Shown here piece by piece: positions 9,898-19,141 of a stretch of DNA of 64,000 bases. The DNA comes from Prauserella halophila (lineage in GTDB: Bacteria > Actinomycetota > Actinomycetes > Mycobacteriales > Pseudonocardiaceae), in NCBI RefSeq assembly GCF_024171895.1, contig NZ_JAMTCQ010000013.1:186001-250000 (forward strand). Reading direction: 5' to 3'. The position numbers were made by a program, and so were the translations under genes. Numbering within the stretch: the first letter of the stretch is position 1; the number at the start of each line of letters is the position of its first letter. A model generated the notes under the pieces. It made no database searches. It saw only the letters and a list, made by a program, of their open reading frames with translations, and was not told the DNA's origin.

Positions 9898-10185
9898 GGG
9901 CTCGTCCTTCCACCTCCTCGGTTCGCCGCACCAACCCGGCTACTTCCGAACGAAGGCTGAGATCAATCAGCGGGAGGATCTCGAGCGGCGCTCCTCCACC
10001 CGGCGGTTCGAGTAAACCCTCGACACCTGATGTCCGCTTTTGACCATACGTCGTCCTCTCCGTACCTCGTTCGCGGCGCCCTCGCTTCCTACCATAGAGA
10101 GTGTCCGGAAAAGACCGCACTACTGGGGCCGGTGGGCGATCACCGCCTGTCGGCAGCAACCGCACTGCTCTCCCTGGAGTCCATT

Positions 10186-10821
10186 ATGAACCATCTGGAA
10201 CTGACCTACGCTTTCGATGCCTACTGCGGCTGGTGTTACGGCTTCGGGTCGGCTGTGAGGGCCCTCGCGTCCGACAACGCCGACCGGCTCACCATCCGCG
10301 TCCTCTCCGGCGGCCTGTTCTCCGGGGATCGCGCACAGCCGATCGGCGCCTACCCGCACATCCCCGGTGCCAACAGGCGGATCAGCCAGCTCACGGGGGT
10401 GGAGTTCGGAGCAGGCTACGAGCGCGTCTTGTCCGAGGGAACGGTGGTGATGGACTCCATGGACGCAGCCACCGGGCTGGTGGCACTGCGGCGCCAGCAG
10501 CCGGACGCGGCGCTCGATTTCGCCGGCGCCATGCAGCGAGCATGGTACGTTGACGGCCGCAGCCTGTCGGATGTCGCGGTCTACCGCGACATCGCCGCTG
10601 CCCACGGGATCGACGCCGACGTCGTGGCGAAGGACCTGACCGATCCGGCGGTTCGCGTCGAGGCTGAACGCGACATTCGCGAGCTGCGCCGGCTCGGGGT
10701 CGACCACTACCCGACCCTCCTGCTGCACACCGGCAACGGCGTGCAGCAGCTCGGCGGGGCGGTCTCCAGCGCCGCGACGCTCAACGCGGCTCTCGACCAG
10801 CACCTCGCACGTCACCAGTAA
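10186..10821 (+). CDS. DsbA-family thiol-disulfide oxidoreductase-like protein
   Basis: A 211-aa cytosolic protein (no signal peptide) with a thioredoxin-fold active site near the N-terminus, AYCGWCYGF (CxxC), and a likely cis-Pro loop late in the chain (DHYPTLLLH). The helical insert between them is typical of the DsbA/FrnE group. I chose the ATG at 10186, whose protein starts right at the first beta strand; the upstream extension is Arg/Ser-rich with no motif. Members act as cytosolic disulfide oxidoreductases or isomerases, and the partner is unknown. It is divergent from the AraC gene and 149 bases ahead of an SDR-like gene. Confidence 0.8.
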   Translation: MNHLELTYAFDAYCGWCYGFGSAVRALASDNADRLTIRVLSGGLFSGDRAQPIGAYPHIPGANRRISQLTGVEFGAGYERVLSEGTVVMDSMDAATGLVALRRQQPDAALDFAGAMQRAWYVDGRSLSDVAVYRDIAAAHGIDADVVAKDLTDPAVRVEAERDIRELRRLGVDHYPTLLLHTGNGVQQLGGAVSSAATLNAALDQHLARHQ

Positions 10822-10970
10822 CCCGATGCCGGTGCCTGTCGGGTGACCAGGCGGCGTCAACTGGAACGCAGGACCACACCGACCAACCCCGACTGGACCA
10901 CGAGGTCCCCGCCACCGATCCCACTGTCAGGCGCACTGGCAACCTGCCATCAACCGAAGGAACGCACATC

Positions 10971-11621
10971 ATGAGCAACATCGCAGTCATCGGCGCCAAC
11001 GGCACCATCGGCTCCGCCATCGTCGGCGAAGCCCTCGATCGCAACCACACCGTGACAGCGGTGGTCCGCGACCCCGCCAAGGTCGCCGCCGAGCACCCCA
11101 ACCTCACCATTGAAACCGGCGATGTCCTCGACCAACAGGCCATCACTCGTGTCGCCGAGGGCGAGGATGTCGTGGTCAGCGCCATCGGCGGTGGCGACGG
11201 GCCTGGCCACCTCGCCACCATCGCTCCTGCCGCCATCGCGCTCACCGCCGGTCTGCGCGATCTCGGCGATCAGAAACCGCGGCTCATCGCCGTAGGAGGT
11301 GCCGGTTCGCTGTACACAGGCGACGGTAATCAGGTGTGGGACACGCCCGGCCTGCCGGAGTTCCTGCTCCAGATCATGCACGCCCACGGCGAGGCCCTCG
11401 ACTACTACCGCACCGTGGACGACGTCGAGTGGACCAATATCAGCCCAGCAGCGAACATCGCCCCCGGCACGAGGACCGGCACCTATCGAACTGCCCTCGA
11501 CGAACTCCTCGTGAATGATCAGGGCGAGAGCACCATCTCGGTCGAGGACTACGCCGTCGCAGTGGTCGATGAGATCGAGACGCCGAGGCACATCCGCCGG
11601 CGGTTCGCCGTCGGCGACTGA
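10971..11621 (+). CDS. NAD(P)-binding protein, atypical SDR / NADH-flavin reductase-like
   Basis: A 216-aa protein with an N-terminal Rossmann motif (IAVIGANGTIGSAIVGEA, GxxGxxG) and the general plan of the YwnB/BVR-B group of atypical short-chain dehydrogenases, which lack the YxxxK pair. GVGAGSLY-type and SPAANIAPG-type strands fit that group. GAAGGA precedes the ATG. Its substrate is unknown; relatives are described as NADH-flavin reductases or stress-response proteins. A strong terminator follows. Confidence 0.78.
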   Translation: MSNIAVIGANGTIGSAIVGEALDRNHTVTAVVRDPAKVAAEHPNLTIETGDVLDQQAITRVAEGEDVVVSAIGGGDGPGHLATIAPAAIALTAGLRDLGDQKPRLIAVGGAGSLYTGDGNQVWDTPGLPEFLLQIMHAHGEALDYYRTVDDVEWTNISPAANIAPGTRTGTYRTALDELLVNDQGESTISVEDYAVAVVDEIETPRHIRRRFAVGD

Positions 11622-11663
11622 AGCGTGAGCCCGCGTCGACCGGACGTCGACCGGATCATGCGG

Positions 11664-11710
11664 CCGCTGGTTCGTTCCGCAGGAGACCGCTCTGCGGAAC
11701 GAACCAGCGG
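11664..11710 (+). terminator. Hairpin after the SDR-like gene
   Basis: A perfect 19-bp stem (CCGCTGGTTCGTTCCGCAG with its complement) and a 9-nt loop, 43 bases after the stop. Confidence 0.8.
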
Positions 11711-12043
11711 GCTACCGGCTACCGGCTCAGGTGACGGACCGGATGAGCCGAGATGGCCACTCGCTCATCCGACACTCGCGTGCCGAAAGGCTGAGGCACA
11801 CGTTCCGGCACGCCATGAGAGTCGGAAGTCCGCCGAGGACGGCTGCTGTCGCGGTAAGGGACGTGGTGGTGTACAACACCGACGGCGGGCTTGCAGATAT
11901 GTCCGCGCTCCTCGACGCAAGGCTGGCCGCCGGGAGTGCGGTGTCGGATGCAGCGCTTGGGCCGGACCCGATTCGCGGACGAACCTTCTTGGGGATCGAA
12001 GGCCACGGTGCTCTGCGGGGCCGACCGGGTCCACTGAGGACTT
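11711..12043. other. Intergenic, no gene recognised
   Basis: About 330 bases between a rightward terminator and the end of the leftward arginase-like gene. A plus-strand frame (11731-12060) contains a short hydrophobic stretch (AVAVRDVVVYNTDGG) that could be a gene fragment, but I cannot assign it. Confidence 0.4.
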
Positions 12044-12964
12044 TCAAGCACGGCTCTTGAGCGCGGATCGCGCGAGGTCGGTCAGCAGAGGGACGAGTAC
12101 GGCCGGCGCGCTCGGGTCCACCGCCACGTCGTAGGAGGTGAGGCTCAGTGCCTCGATTCTCAGCTCGCCCGCGGCACGCTCGACTGCCCACCGGACCTGG
12201 TCCGGTGAAGGACCTCCCGTAGCCGCATGGAGATTGCCCCGCATGTACGAAGCATCGATGACGTCCGCGTCCACATGGACGTACACCCGGTCCACGTGGC
12301 GCCGCAACGCCGTCAGGGCCTCGGCGAAGGTCTTCTCGAAGGTCGAGCCACGCATCGCGACCGGATCCACGAGGTGACCGATCCCCCGAAACTCCCTGTC
12401 CCGAGGATCAACGAAGGAAAGGTCGTGCAGCCCGACCTGCATGATGTGGTGCTCGGGCATCACGTGGAATCCGTCGATCCGCTCGCTCCACCGTTTCCAA
12501 CACCGACCGGCGATGACCGAGACCGGCATGCCCTCGAACAGACCGTCCGGCGACGTCTCCGGTGTCTCGGCATCGTGGTGTGCGTCCAACCAGATCATCC
12601 CGAGCGCCGGGTCGTCGAGTCCGCCGACCGTACCGATCGAGCTGTTGCAGCCGCCGGCCGCGACAACTGGGAAGAGTCCACGGCTCTTGGCTTGCCTGAC
12701 AGCGGCCGAAAGCCCGTTGTTCTGGACGAGCTGGCGCACCATCTGATCGCCCGGGGACAGTGGTCGACCTCCTGCGTCGCTGCTCTTCGCATCGTCGAGG
12801 TCGTCGAGCCACACGCTCTCGGTGGGCCCGAAGGCGCTGTCGAAGGCTTCGGGAACGGCATCCGGGCCAAGGAGCACCTCCGGACCCCGCGCCATCTGGT
12901 AGCCGTGGTCGTCGCTGCGGCGTCCGAACTGGTACGGCAGCCCGATCAGGTTGATGTCTGACAT
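12044..12964 (-). CDS. Arginase/ureohydrolase-family protein with an altered metal site
   Basis: A 306-aa protein of the arginase/agmatinase fold. Usual motifs are GGDHS, DAHxD and DxDxxDP. Here they read GGCNS (residues 104-108), LDAHHD (126-131) and VDADVIDA (231-238). D127, H129, D131, D232 and D234 are kept, but the His that normally binds the first manganese is Asn107 and the preceding Asp is Cys106. An equivalent His-to-Asn change is described for DcsB, a hydroxyarginine hydrolase of the cycloserine pathway with a single Mn. The function may be hydrolysis of a guanidino compound or something else. The ATG at 12964 is the first that starts at the fold; it lies 79 bases after the KPR-like gene and is probably cotranscribed with it. 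Confidence 0.8.
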   Translation of the reverse strand: MSDINLIGLPYQFGRRSDDHGYQMARGPEVLLGPDAVPEAFDSAFGPTESVWLDDLDDAKSSDAGGRPLSPGDQMVRQLVQNNGLSAAVRQAKSRGLFPVVAAGGCNSSIGTVGGLDDPALGMIWLDAHHDAETPETSPDGLFEGMPVSVIAGRCWKRWSERIDGFHVMPEHHIMQVGLHDLSFVDPRDREFRGIGHLVDPVAMRGSTFEKTFAEALTALRRHVDRVYVHVDADVIDASYMRGNLHAATGGPSPDQVRWAVERAAGELRIEALSLTSYDVAVDPSAPAVLVPLLTDLARSALKSRA

Positions 12965-13043
12965 ACCTGAGTGGTCCCTTCGTAACGGGTCAGCCGCCCT
13001 CCACCTCGCCGTGCCACAGGTCGCCGAGATCCGGCGAAGCCGA

Positions 13044-13994
13044 TTACGAGCCGCAGACGTGTGGCGACCGGCCGGCCGCAGAGTTGTGCGACCAGGTTCG
13101 ACCTGCACGGACGTCCTCGCAGAGCCTCGCAAGAATCGGCGTCCGAAGACGGTGGGCACGAGCGAGTTCGACGACGGCTCCGCCGATCGACTCGACCTCC
13201 GTCGGCCGGCCGTCCAGCACGTCACGGAGCATCGAGGTCTGGTGTTCCCCATGGTCGCGATAGGCCGAGCGGATCGCATCGTGGACAGCGGCTTCATCCA
13301 CCCCCACGCCTTCCGCGCGTGCCACAGAGACCACTTCGGAAACGACCCGTTCCACCAGCGATGCGATGTGGTCGTCTGCCCCCATCTCCCCGACCGTCCT
13401 TCCGGTCACCGCGCTCGTGAGGTTGAGACCAGCGTTGAATGCCAACTTCTCCCAGATCGATACGTGGACATCCGGTACCCCGACGATGTCGAAGCCCGTG
13501 GCCGACAAGACGGAACGCACAGCCGCGACATCGGAGATGCCGTCCATCGCCCCCATCACCACGCGGCTCTCCCTTGTCGAGTGCACGAGGCCAGGGCGGA
13601 CCATGTCGGACGGGGCGGTGGTCACGCCGAGGACGACCTGCGCGCTCCCCAGCGAACGCCGCAGTAGTGCCAGATGCCCGAGGCCGTTCTGGAGCGAGAC
13701 GACTGCGGTGTCAGCGCCGAAGATCTGCGGACACGCTTCCATCGCAGGGCCGAGGTGGAAGGACTTCGTGAACAGGAGAACCATATCCGCGGGTCCGTTC
13801 GCGTGCTCCGGCAGCGAAGCGGTGACCGACGCGTGATGCTCACGGCTGTCGAGGACGACGGTCACTCCGTTGCTCGCCAGCACCTCGACGGTCGTCGGGT
13901 CGACATCGATGAAATGCACGTCCTTACCGGCAGCGGCGAGTAGTCCTCCGAACAGTTGGCCCATTGCCCCTGCTCCCAGTACTGCGATTGTCAT
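13044..13994 (-). CDS. Ketopantoate reductase (PanE/ApbA) family 2-hydroxyacid dehydrogenase
   Basis: A 316-aa NAD(P)-dependent enzyme. The Rossmann motif GAGAMG is at residues 7-12, LQNGLG at 101-106, and the catalytic set WEKLAFNAGLN gives K183, N187 and N191, matching ketopantoate reductase. The ATG at 13994 follows GGAGCGAACCTC. KPR-family enzymes include NAD-dependent D-mandelate dehydrogenase of enterococci as well as pantothenate enzymes. Here it lies downstream of an amidase and MHS transporter and opposite benzoylformate decarboxylase and benzaldehyde dehydrogenase, with no pan genes nearby. Oxidation of mandelate to benzoylformate is therefore an attractive inference. Confidence 0.85.
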   Translation of the reverse strand: MTIAVLGAGAMGQLFGGLLAAAGKDVHFIDVDPTTVEVLASNGVTVVLDSREHHASVTASLPEHANGPADMVLLFTKSFHLGPAMEACPQIFGADTAVVSLQNGLGHLALLRRSLGSAQVVLGVTTAPSDMVRPGLVHSTRESRVVMGAMDGISDVAAVRSVLSATGFDIVGVPDVHVSIWEKLAFNAGLNLTSAVTGRTVGEMGADDHIASLVERVVSEVVSVARAEGVGVDEAAVHDAIRSAYRDHGEHQTSMLRDVLDGRPTEVESIGGAVVELARAHRLRTPILARLCEDVRAGRTWSHNSAAGRSPHVCGS

Positions 13995-14182
13995 GAGGTT
14001 CGCTCCATCCTGAATCGGTACCACGACGTACGAGGCTCACCTGTCGTCACGAGCCGCGCGCCCATTTCCGCTGGCCGGAAGGGAAAGGTCGGAGTCGCTC
14101 GATCCCGCGCACTTGACCGGGACTTGCTGATAACCGAGGCGGTCCGCAGAAGGTCCGGATGCACGCACGAGCGGACGGACGG

Positions 14183-15637
14183 TCATGAACGTCGTCCTTC
14201 CCCGCCTGTTGCGGCGCCCTCTCCGGACGGTTCAACGGAGTCATTGCCGGCGTCCGTCCGGAAGACGTGTCCCGCTCCGCCCTCGCCGGCGTGCTGTTCG
14301 ACTTCTGCAGGCGACGTGACGCCTTTGAAGCTGTTGTCGGGAAACCCCGTGAAGTAGGAGTCCCGCAACAGCAGGAGACTCGAGAGGGAGATGAGCACGA
14401 AGGCGATCACATACCCCCCGATCGACAAGGAGGTACCGGTGGTCTGCAGCAACCATTCGGCGATGGCCGGGGCGAAGCCACCGCCGACAATCCCCCCTAC
14501 CGCGTAAGGCAACGACGCCGCCGTGTAGCGCAAACGCGTGGGGAACAGCTCCGCGAACATCGCACTCTGCGGACCGTAGGAAAGACCCAGTGCCACGGCG
14601 AGCACGAACACGCCCCCGGCAAACGCGATGATCGAGCGGGTGTCGACGAGCATGAACATCGGGACGATCCACAGCCCCATCAGCACGTACCCGATAGCCA
14701 TCATGCGTCGGCGGCCCAGTCGGTCGGACCAGAATCCGCCGAGGACGGTGGCGCCGATCCAAATCAGAGCCGCCAGCATCAGCACGAACAAGGTGACGCC
14801 TGAATCCATGTTCAGGCTGTTGGAGGTGTAGGACAGCAGGTATCCGATCAAGAGGTAGCCAGCGAGGATGTTGGCCACGAAAGAGCCGGCAGCCAGGATC
14901 ATCTGCCACCAGTAGCGCTGCAGGGCGTCTTTGAGCGGAACGCGCAGCTCGGAGGACGATTCTTTGAATTCGGTGAAGGCTGGACTCTCGGAGATCGAGG
15001 TGCGGATTTTCAGGCCGATCACCACGAGCAGGACACTGATGAAAAACGGAACGCGCCATCCCCAAGCCGCGAACTGTTCCGGAGTGGTGAGGAGCTGCAC
15101 CAGGAAGAACACGCCGGTGGACAGGACGAGGCCGGCTGGGGTGCCGATCTGGGAGAAGACTCCGTAGAAGCCGCGTCGTCGGGCGGGGGCGTATTCGATG
15201 GACATCAGGGCAGCGCCACCCCACTCACCGCCAGTGCTGAGACCTTGCATGAAGCGGAAGATGACCAGCAACAGCGGAGCGGCCACGCCGATCTGGTCGT
15301 ATGTGGGCAGCACTCCCATGCCGAGGCTGGCAAGGCCCATGAGCGCGAGGGTTCCGATCAAGGTGGCCTTGCGCCCGTACCGGTCACCGAAATGGCCGGC
15401 GATGATCCCGCCCAATGGGCTGGCGATGAAGCTGGCCGCGACCGAGCCGAGCGACACGATCAACGCATTGGGGCCGAGCGCTCCGAAGTACTGGGTGCTG
15501 AAGATCAGCCCGGCAGCGGAGATGTAGGCGAAGGACAGGTACCACTCGATGGTGGAACCGATCCCGCTGGCGAGCCGAACCCGGAACAGCTCGGCAGGAG
15601 TCGGCCCGGAACGCGCCGATGGAGTACTCGTGCTCAT
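14183..15637 (-). CDS. MFS transporter, metabolite:H+ symporter (MHS) family
   Basis: A 484-aa inner-membrane protein with 12 predicted hydrophobic helices. MHS/ShiA-type signatures are STIEWY near the N-terminus, GHFGDRYGRKATL after helix 2, FMQGLSTGGEWGGAAL, and GGFWSDRLGRRRMM in the central loop. These porters import organic and aromatic acids with protons. It ends in a long hydrophilic Gly/Glu tail. Only 11 bases separate it from the upstream amidase gene, so the two are one operon; the likely cargo is mandelate, mandelamide or a related aromatic acid. GAAGGACC precedes the ATG. Confidence 0.88.
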   Translation of the reverse strand: MSTSTPSARSGPTPAELFRVRLASGIGSTIEWYLSFAYISAAGLIFSTQYFGALGPNALIVSLGSVAASFIASPLGGIIAGHFGDRYGRKATLIGTLALMGLASLGMGVLPTYDQIGVAAPLLLVIFRFMQGLSTGGEWGGAALMSIEYAPARRRGFYGVFSQIGTPAGLVLSTGVFFLVQLLTTPEQFAAWGWRVPFFISVLLVVIGLKIRTSISESPAFTEFKESSSELRVPLKDALQRYWWQMILAAGSFVANILAGYLLIGYLLSYTSNSLNMDSGVTLFVLMLAALIWIGATVLGGFWSDRLGRRRMMAIGYVLMGLWIVPMFMLVDTRSIIAFAGGVFVLAVALGLSYGPQSAMFAELFPTRLRYTAASLPYAVGGIVGGGFAPAIAEWLLQTTGTSLSIGGYVIAFVLISLSSLLLLRDSYFTGFPDNSFKGVTSPAEVEQHAGEGGAGHVFRTDAGNDSVEPSGEGAATGGEGRRS

Positions 15638-15648
15638 GATGTGGTCCT

Positions 15649-17139
15649 TCAGGAAGCGAAGAGGCGATTCGGGACAGGTACGAGATGGTTAGGAGAGGTG
15701 GTATCGAGGATCTGCGGCGCCAGTTGTGCGGCGAGTACCAACAACCGGTCGTCGTCTCCGGGCGGGCAGGTCAGTTCGATCCCGACAGGGAGGCAGGAGT
15801 CGGGCCCTCGGCCCGCGGGCAGGGAGATTCCGGGTAATCCGAGGGTTCCGCCGAAGTCGCCATGACGGATGAGGGTGGCAAAGGTCGGCACCGGTCGACC
15901 GTTGAGCTGGATGGTGTGCTCCTCGTCCAACCCTGGCGCGACCACCGGAGTAGTCGGGAAGATCAGCCCTGCGGCTCCCGCGTCCCGTAGCCGGGACACG
16001 AACTCCTCCTGCAGTGCGTGGCGTGCGAGAAGGGCCGCTTGATACCGCGCGGAGGTGGCCGACCCGAGGCCGGTACGTAACGCACTGGCCACATCGGGCA
16101 GACAGACCTGATCGAGGACGGCCGCGAGCGAGATGCCCCCGTGCTCGTCGAAGTAGCGCTGCAGTGCCTCCTCTGCCTCGCCCCACACGAGGGCGAAGGC
16201 GATGTCGTGGGCTCGATCGATGAGGTCGTCGACATCCACGGTCACGATGCGGACCTCGCGCTCTCCGAGCCGGTGCAGTGTGGCGGCGAGGACTGCGGAC
16301 ACATCGGAGTCGAGATCGTGCCGATGGGACGGACTGATCCCGAGAGTCACCGGCGATGTGGAACGTCCCGGTTCGTGAGCGCTCCGCCCGGATAGCACGG
16401 CGTCCACTGCAAGGATGTCTTCCATGCTCCGGGCGATGGGGCCGGCCGTATCCCGGGTCGGGGCAAGTGGAACCGTCCCGCCCTCGGGATATCGGCCAAC
16501 AGAGGGCCGGAAACCGAGGACGCCACAGAGGGCTGCGGGAACCCGAACGGAACCGCCGGTGTCAGCACCGATACTGATCGGGGCGATGCCCAAGGCAACG
16601 GCCGCGGCGGACCCGCCACTGCTGCCGCCACTGATCCGCTGCGGGGCCCATGGGTTCTTGGGCACCCCGTGCAAGCCGCTGTGCGAGGTACCGCCCAGGG
16701 AGAGTTCATGCATCACGGTCTTGCCCGCAACGACCGCTCCGGCCTCCACCAGTCGCTGGACCAGCGGAGCATGCCTGGAAGCGATGTTGTCGGCCAAGGC
16801 AGGGGTCCCGGCGGTCGAAGCCACCCCGGCGACGTCGATGCTGTCCTTCACCACTACAGGCACCCCGGCCAGGAGCCCGTCTTGGCCCGTCTGCTTGATC
16901 GGATCCGCGAGCAGGGTGGTCAGCGCGTTGTAGTCCTGGACCTGTTCGCCCCGATCGTGCAGGGCCTGCCGGTATTCCTCGGCATCCAATGCGCCGTCAT
17001 CGATCATCCGGCGTGCCTCAGTAGCGGTCAGGTCGATCATCTTTCCGACTTGATCAGGGGTCGGTGACCGCCGCGGCTGATTCCCTGTCATCGGAGGGGC
17101 CAGCAGGAGATACAGCCGCTCCCAAAGGCCGTTCCGCAC
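15649..17139 (-). CDS. Amidase-signature hydrolase, probable mandelamide-type amidase
   Basis: A 496-aa amidase-signature enzyme with the Ser-cisSer-Lys triad: Lys in VVVKDSID, the bridging Ser in SGGSSGGSAAAVA, and the nucleophile in GADTGGSVRVPAAL. The GTG at 17139 has GGGAA 8 bases upstream; ATGs at 17091 and 17038 are alternatives with poorer sites. The length is near that of Pseudomonas mandelamide hydrolase (MdlY). It is divergent from benzoylformate decarboxylase across a symmetric promoter region, which is why I favour release of mandelate or another aryl-acid from its amide. Substrate is inferred from context; amidases of this family are diverse. Confidence 0.85.
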   Translation of the reverse strand: MRNGLWERLYLLLAPPMTGNQPRRSPTPDQVGKMIDLTATEARRMIDDGALDAEEYRQALHDRGEQVQDYNALTTLLADPIKQTGQDGLLAGVPVVVKDSIDVAGVASTAGTPALADNIASRHAPLVQRLVEAGAVVAGKTVMHELSLGGTSHSGLHGVPKNPWAPQRISGGSSGGSAAAVALGIAPISIGADTGGSVRVPAALCGVLGFRPSVGRYPEGGTVPLAPTRDTAGPIARSMEDILAVDAVLSGRSAHEPGRSTSPVTLGISPSHRHDLDSDVSAVLAATLHRLGEREVRIVTVDVDDLIDRAHDIAFALVWGEAEEALQRYFDEHGGISLAAVLDQVCLPDVASALRTGLGSATSARYQAALLARHALQEEFVSRLRDAGAAGLIFPTTPVVAPGLDEEHTIQLNGRPVPTFATLIRHGDFGGTLGLPGISLPAGRGPDSCLPVGIELTCPPGDDDRLLVLAAQLAPQILDTTSPNHLVPVPNRLFAS

Positions 17140-17443
17140 CAGCGGAGTTCCCGTTGGCCGAGGAGAGCACGCACGTCTGTGTGAAGCATGTCATCACCGT
17201 ATAAACCATCTTCCAATCAATCCACTAGATATTTCTAATCCTCTCGATAAAGAGCCTCTATTCGACCCCTTTGTGGCGCCGTACCCGCGCATCGCCAGCC
17301 CATCGAGCGGCACACGCAGTGCACCCAGCCCCCGTGGCCCGTTCTCATAAAGTCCATCTATTACAGATCGAAAATCTGTTTAGTGGATTTATTGCCTCTT
17401 CGGCCCTACCGTCGGTCGCAGAGGAAGGGAGCCCACAACAACC
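17140..17443. promoter_or_regulatory. Divergent promoter region with mirrored AATCCACTA sites
   Basis: An AT-rich island in GC-rich DNA. AATCCACTA occurs at 17219-17227 and its exact complement TAGTGGATT at 17381-17389, one facing each divergent gene. Each site sits beside a similar AT-rich stretch (GATATTTCTAATC on one side; ACAGAT-CGAAA-ATCTGT, a small hairpin, on the other). This mirror symmetry suggests one regulator serving both arms, most simply the LysR protein encoded at 20996-21937. Confidence 0.55.
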
Positions 17444-19072
17444 ATGACCAGCTCCGCGCAGGATCCGTCCCCCAATCCGATCCAGTCGACAGTGAAGGAA
17501 GCCACATACGAACTGCTGCGGCAGAACGGGTTGACCACGATTTTCGGGAACCCGGGCTCGAATGAGCTGCCGTTCCTCGGGGAGATGCCCGAGGACTTTC
17601 GGTACGTGTTGGGGCTGCACGAAGGTGTGGTGATGGGCATCGCCGACGGGTACGCCCAAGCTTCAGGTCAGGCCGCCTTCGTGAATTTGCATGCCGCCTC
17701 AGGAACCGGCAATGCCATGGGTGCACTCACCAACGCCTGGTATTCCCACACTCCACTGGTCATCTCCGCCGGCCAGCAGGTCCGCTCCACCATCGGCATG
17801 GAAACCATGCTGGCCAACGTCGACGCGCCCCTGCTTCCGCTCCCGTTGGTGAAGTACAGCGCGGAACCGGCCGCACCCACCGATGTCCCTCGGGCGCTGG
17901 GGCAGGCCATCCATACGGCGAACCAGAATCCGAAGGGCCCCACCTACGTCTCCATCCCTTACGACGATTGGGACGTCGAGGCCGGACCCGTCAGCGAGCA
18001 CGTCGCCGACCGGATGGTTCAGGCCGCCGGCGCACCGACGGCCTCCCAGCTGCAACACCTCATCGCGACCCTGAGTTCAGCGAACAGCCCGGTGCTCGTC
18101 CTGGGGCCGGACGTGGACGCCGCTCGCGCCAACACTGACGCAGTCACCCTGGCAGAAGAGCTGAGCCTGCCGGTGTGGGTCGCTCCCTCGGCTCCCCGGT
18201 GCCCCTTCCCCACCGGCCACACGAACTTTCGCGGCGTCCTCCCGGCCTCGATGGACGGAATCTCGGCTCTGTTGGATGGACACGACCTCATCGTCGTGAT
18301 CGGCGCCCCGGTCTTTCGATACCACCAGCACGAACCCGGCGACCTCCTTCCGGCCGGGTCCCGACTGCTGCACATCACCTGCGATCCCGCTGAAGCAGCA
18401 CGAGCCCCCATGGGTGACGCCCTGGTGGCCGATATCGCCGAAGTGCTGCGGTTGCTGGCTACCGAGATGCCGGCAGCCGGACGCCCACCGCTGTCGCGGC
18501 GTGTGATCCCGTCCGCCCCCCAGTCGGTCGGTGAGGCCCTGGCTCCGGAAACCGTGTTCGATGTCATCAATGCGGTGGCCCCCGAAGACGCCGTCTTCGT
18601 CAACGAGGCGACCTCCACCGTGGGAGCGCTGTGGGATCGCGTGGAGATGCGTCACCCGGGTAGCTACTTCTTCCCCGCGTCCGGCGGACTGGGCTTCGGC
18701 ATGCCGGCCGCAGTCGGGGTGCAACTGGCCTGCCCGGACCGGCGGGTGATCGGGATCATCGGAGACGGATCGGCCAACTACGGAATCACCGCGCTGTGGA
18801 CAGCCGCCCGGGAACGGATTCCCACCGTTTTCATCATTCTCAACAACGGCACCTACGGGGCGTTGCGCGCCTTCGCCACGCTGCTCGAGTGCGGGGAGAC
18901 CCCGGGGCTGGACGTGCCCGGAATCGACTTCTGCGCCCTGGCCCGCGGATACGGGGTGGCAGCGACACGAGCTCCGACACCGGAAACCCTCGAGGAGGAA
19001 CTCACCACAGCCTTGCAATCCTCCTCCCCCACTGTCATCGAGGTCTTCACCACGACCATCAGCCCGTTCTGA
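17444..19072 (+). CDS. mdlC: Benzoylformate decarboxylase (ThDP-dependent)
   Basis: Decarboxylates benzoylformate to benzaldehyde with thiamine diphosphate and Mg. The 542-aa chain shows the known active-site set of the Pseudomonas enzyme: S39 in NPGSNELPF, E60 in GLHEGVV, H83 in NLHAASGTGNA and H294 in FRYHQHEPG. The ThDP motif starts at GDGSANYG (440-447) and ends with the Asn pair LNNGTYG (467-468). An upstream GAGGAAGGGAG serves the ATG. The aldehyde product is passed to the dehydrogenase encoded 69 bases downstream. Related ThDP enzymes act on phenylpyruvate or oxalyl-CoA, but these catalytic His positions favour benzoylformate. Confidence 0.92.
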   Translation: MTSSAQDPSPNPIQSTVKEATYELLRQNGLTTIFGNPGSNELPFLGEMPEDFRYVLGLHEGVVMGIADGYAQASGQAAFVNLHAASGTGNAMGALTNAWYSHTPLVISAGQQVRSTIGMETMLANVDAPLLPLPLVKYSAEPAAPTDVPRALGQAIHTANQNPKGPTYVSIPYDDWDVEAGPVSEHVADRMVQAAGAPTASQLQHLIATLSSANSPVLVLGPDVDAARANTDAVTLAEELSLPVWVAPSAPRCPFPTGHTNFRGVLPASMDGISALLDGHDLIVVIGAPVFRYHQHEPGDLLPAGSRLLHITCDPAEAARAPMGDALVADIAEVLRLLATEMPAAGRPPLSRRVIPSAPQSVGEALAPETVFDVINAVAPEDAVFVNEATSTVGALWDRVEMRHPGSYFFPASGGLGFGMPAAVGVQLACPDRRVIGIIGDGSANYGITALWTAARERIPTVFIILNNGTYGALRAFATLLECGETPGLDVPGIDFCALARGYGVAATRAPTPETLEEELTTALQSSSPTVIEVFTTTISPF

Positions 19073-19141
19073 CCTGAACCAGCACTGGACGACGACCGCA
19101 GCGCAACGCCGCGCACCGACGCATCTTCTGGAAGGACCGCC

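Noticed and set aside
13044-13994. Assignment of the KPR-like protein to pantothenate synthesis
   Set aside because: Possible by family, but no pan genes are near and its neighbours are aryl-acid genes, so panE was not used as a symbol.
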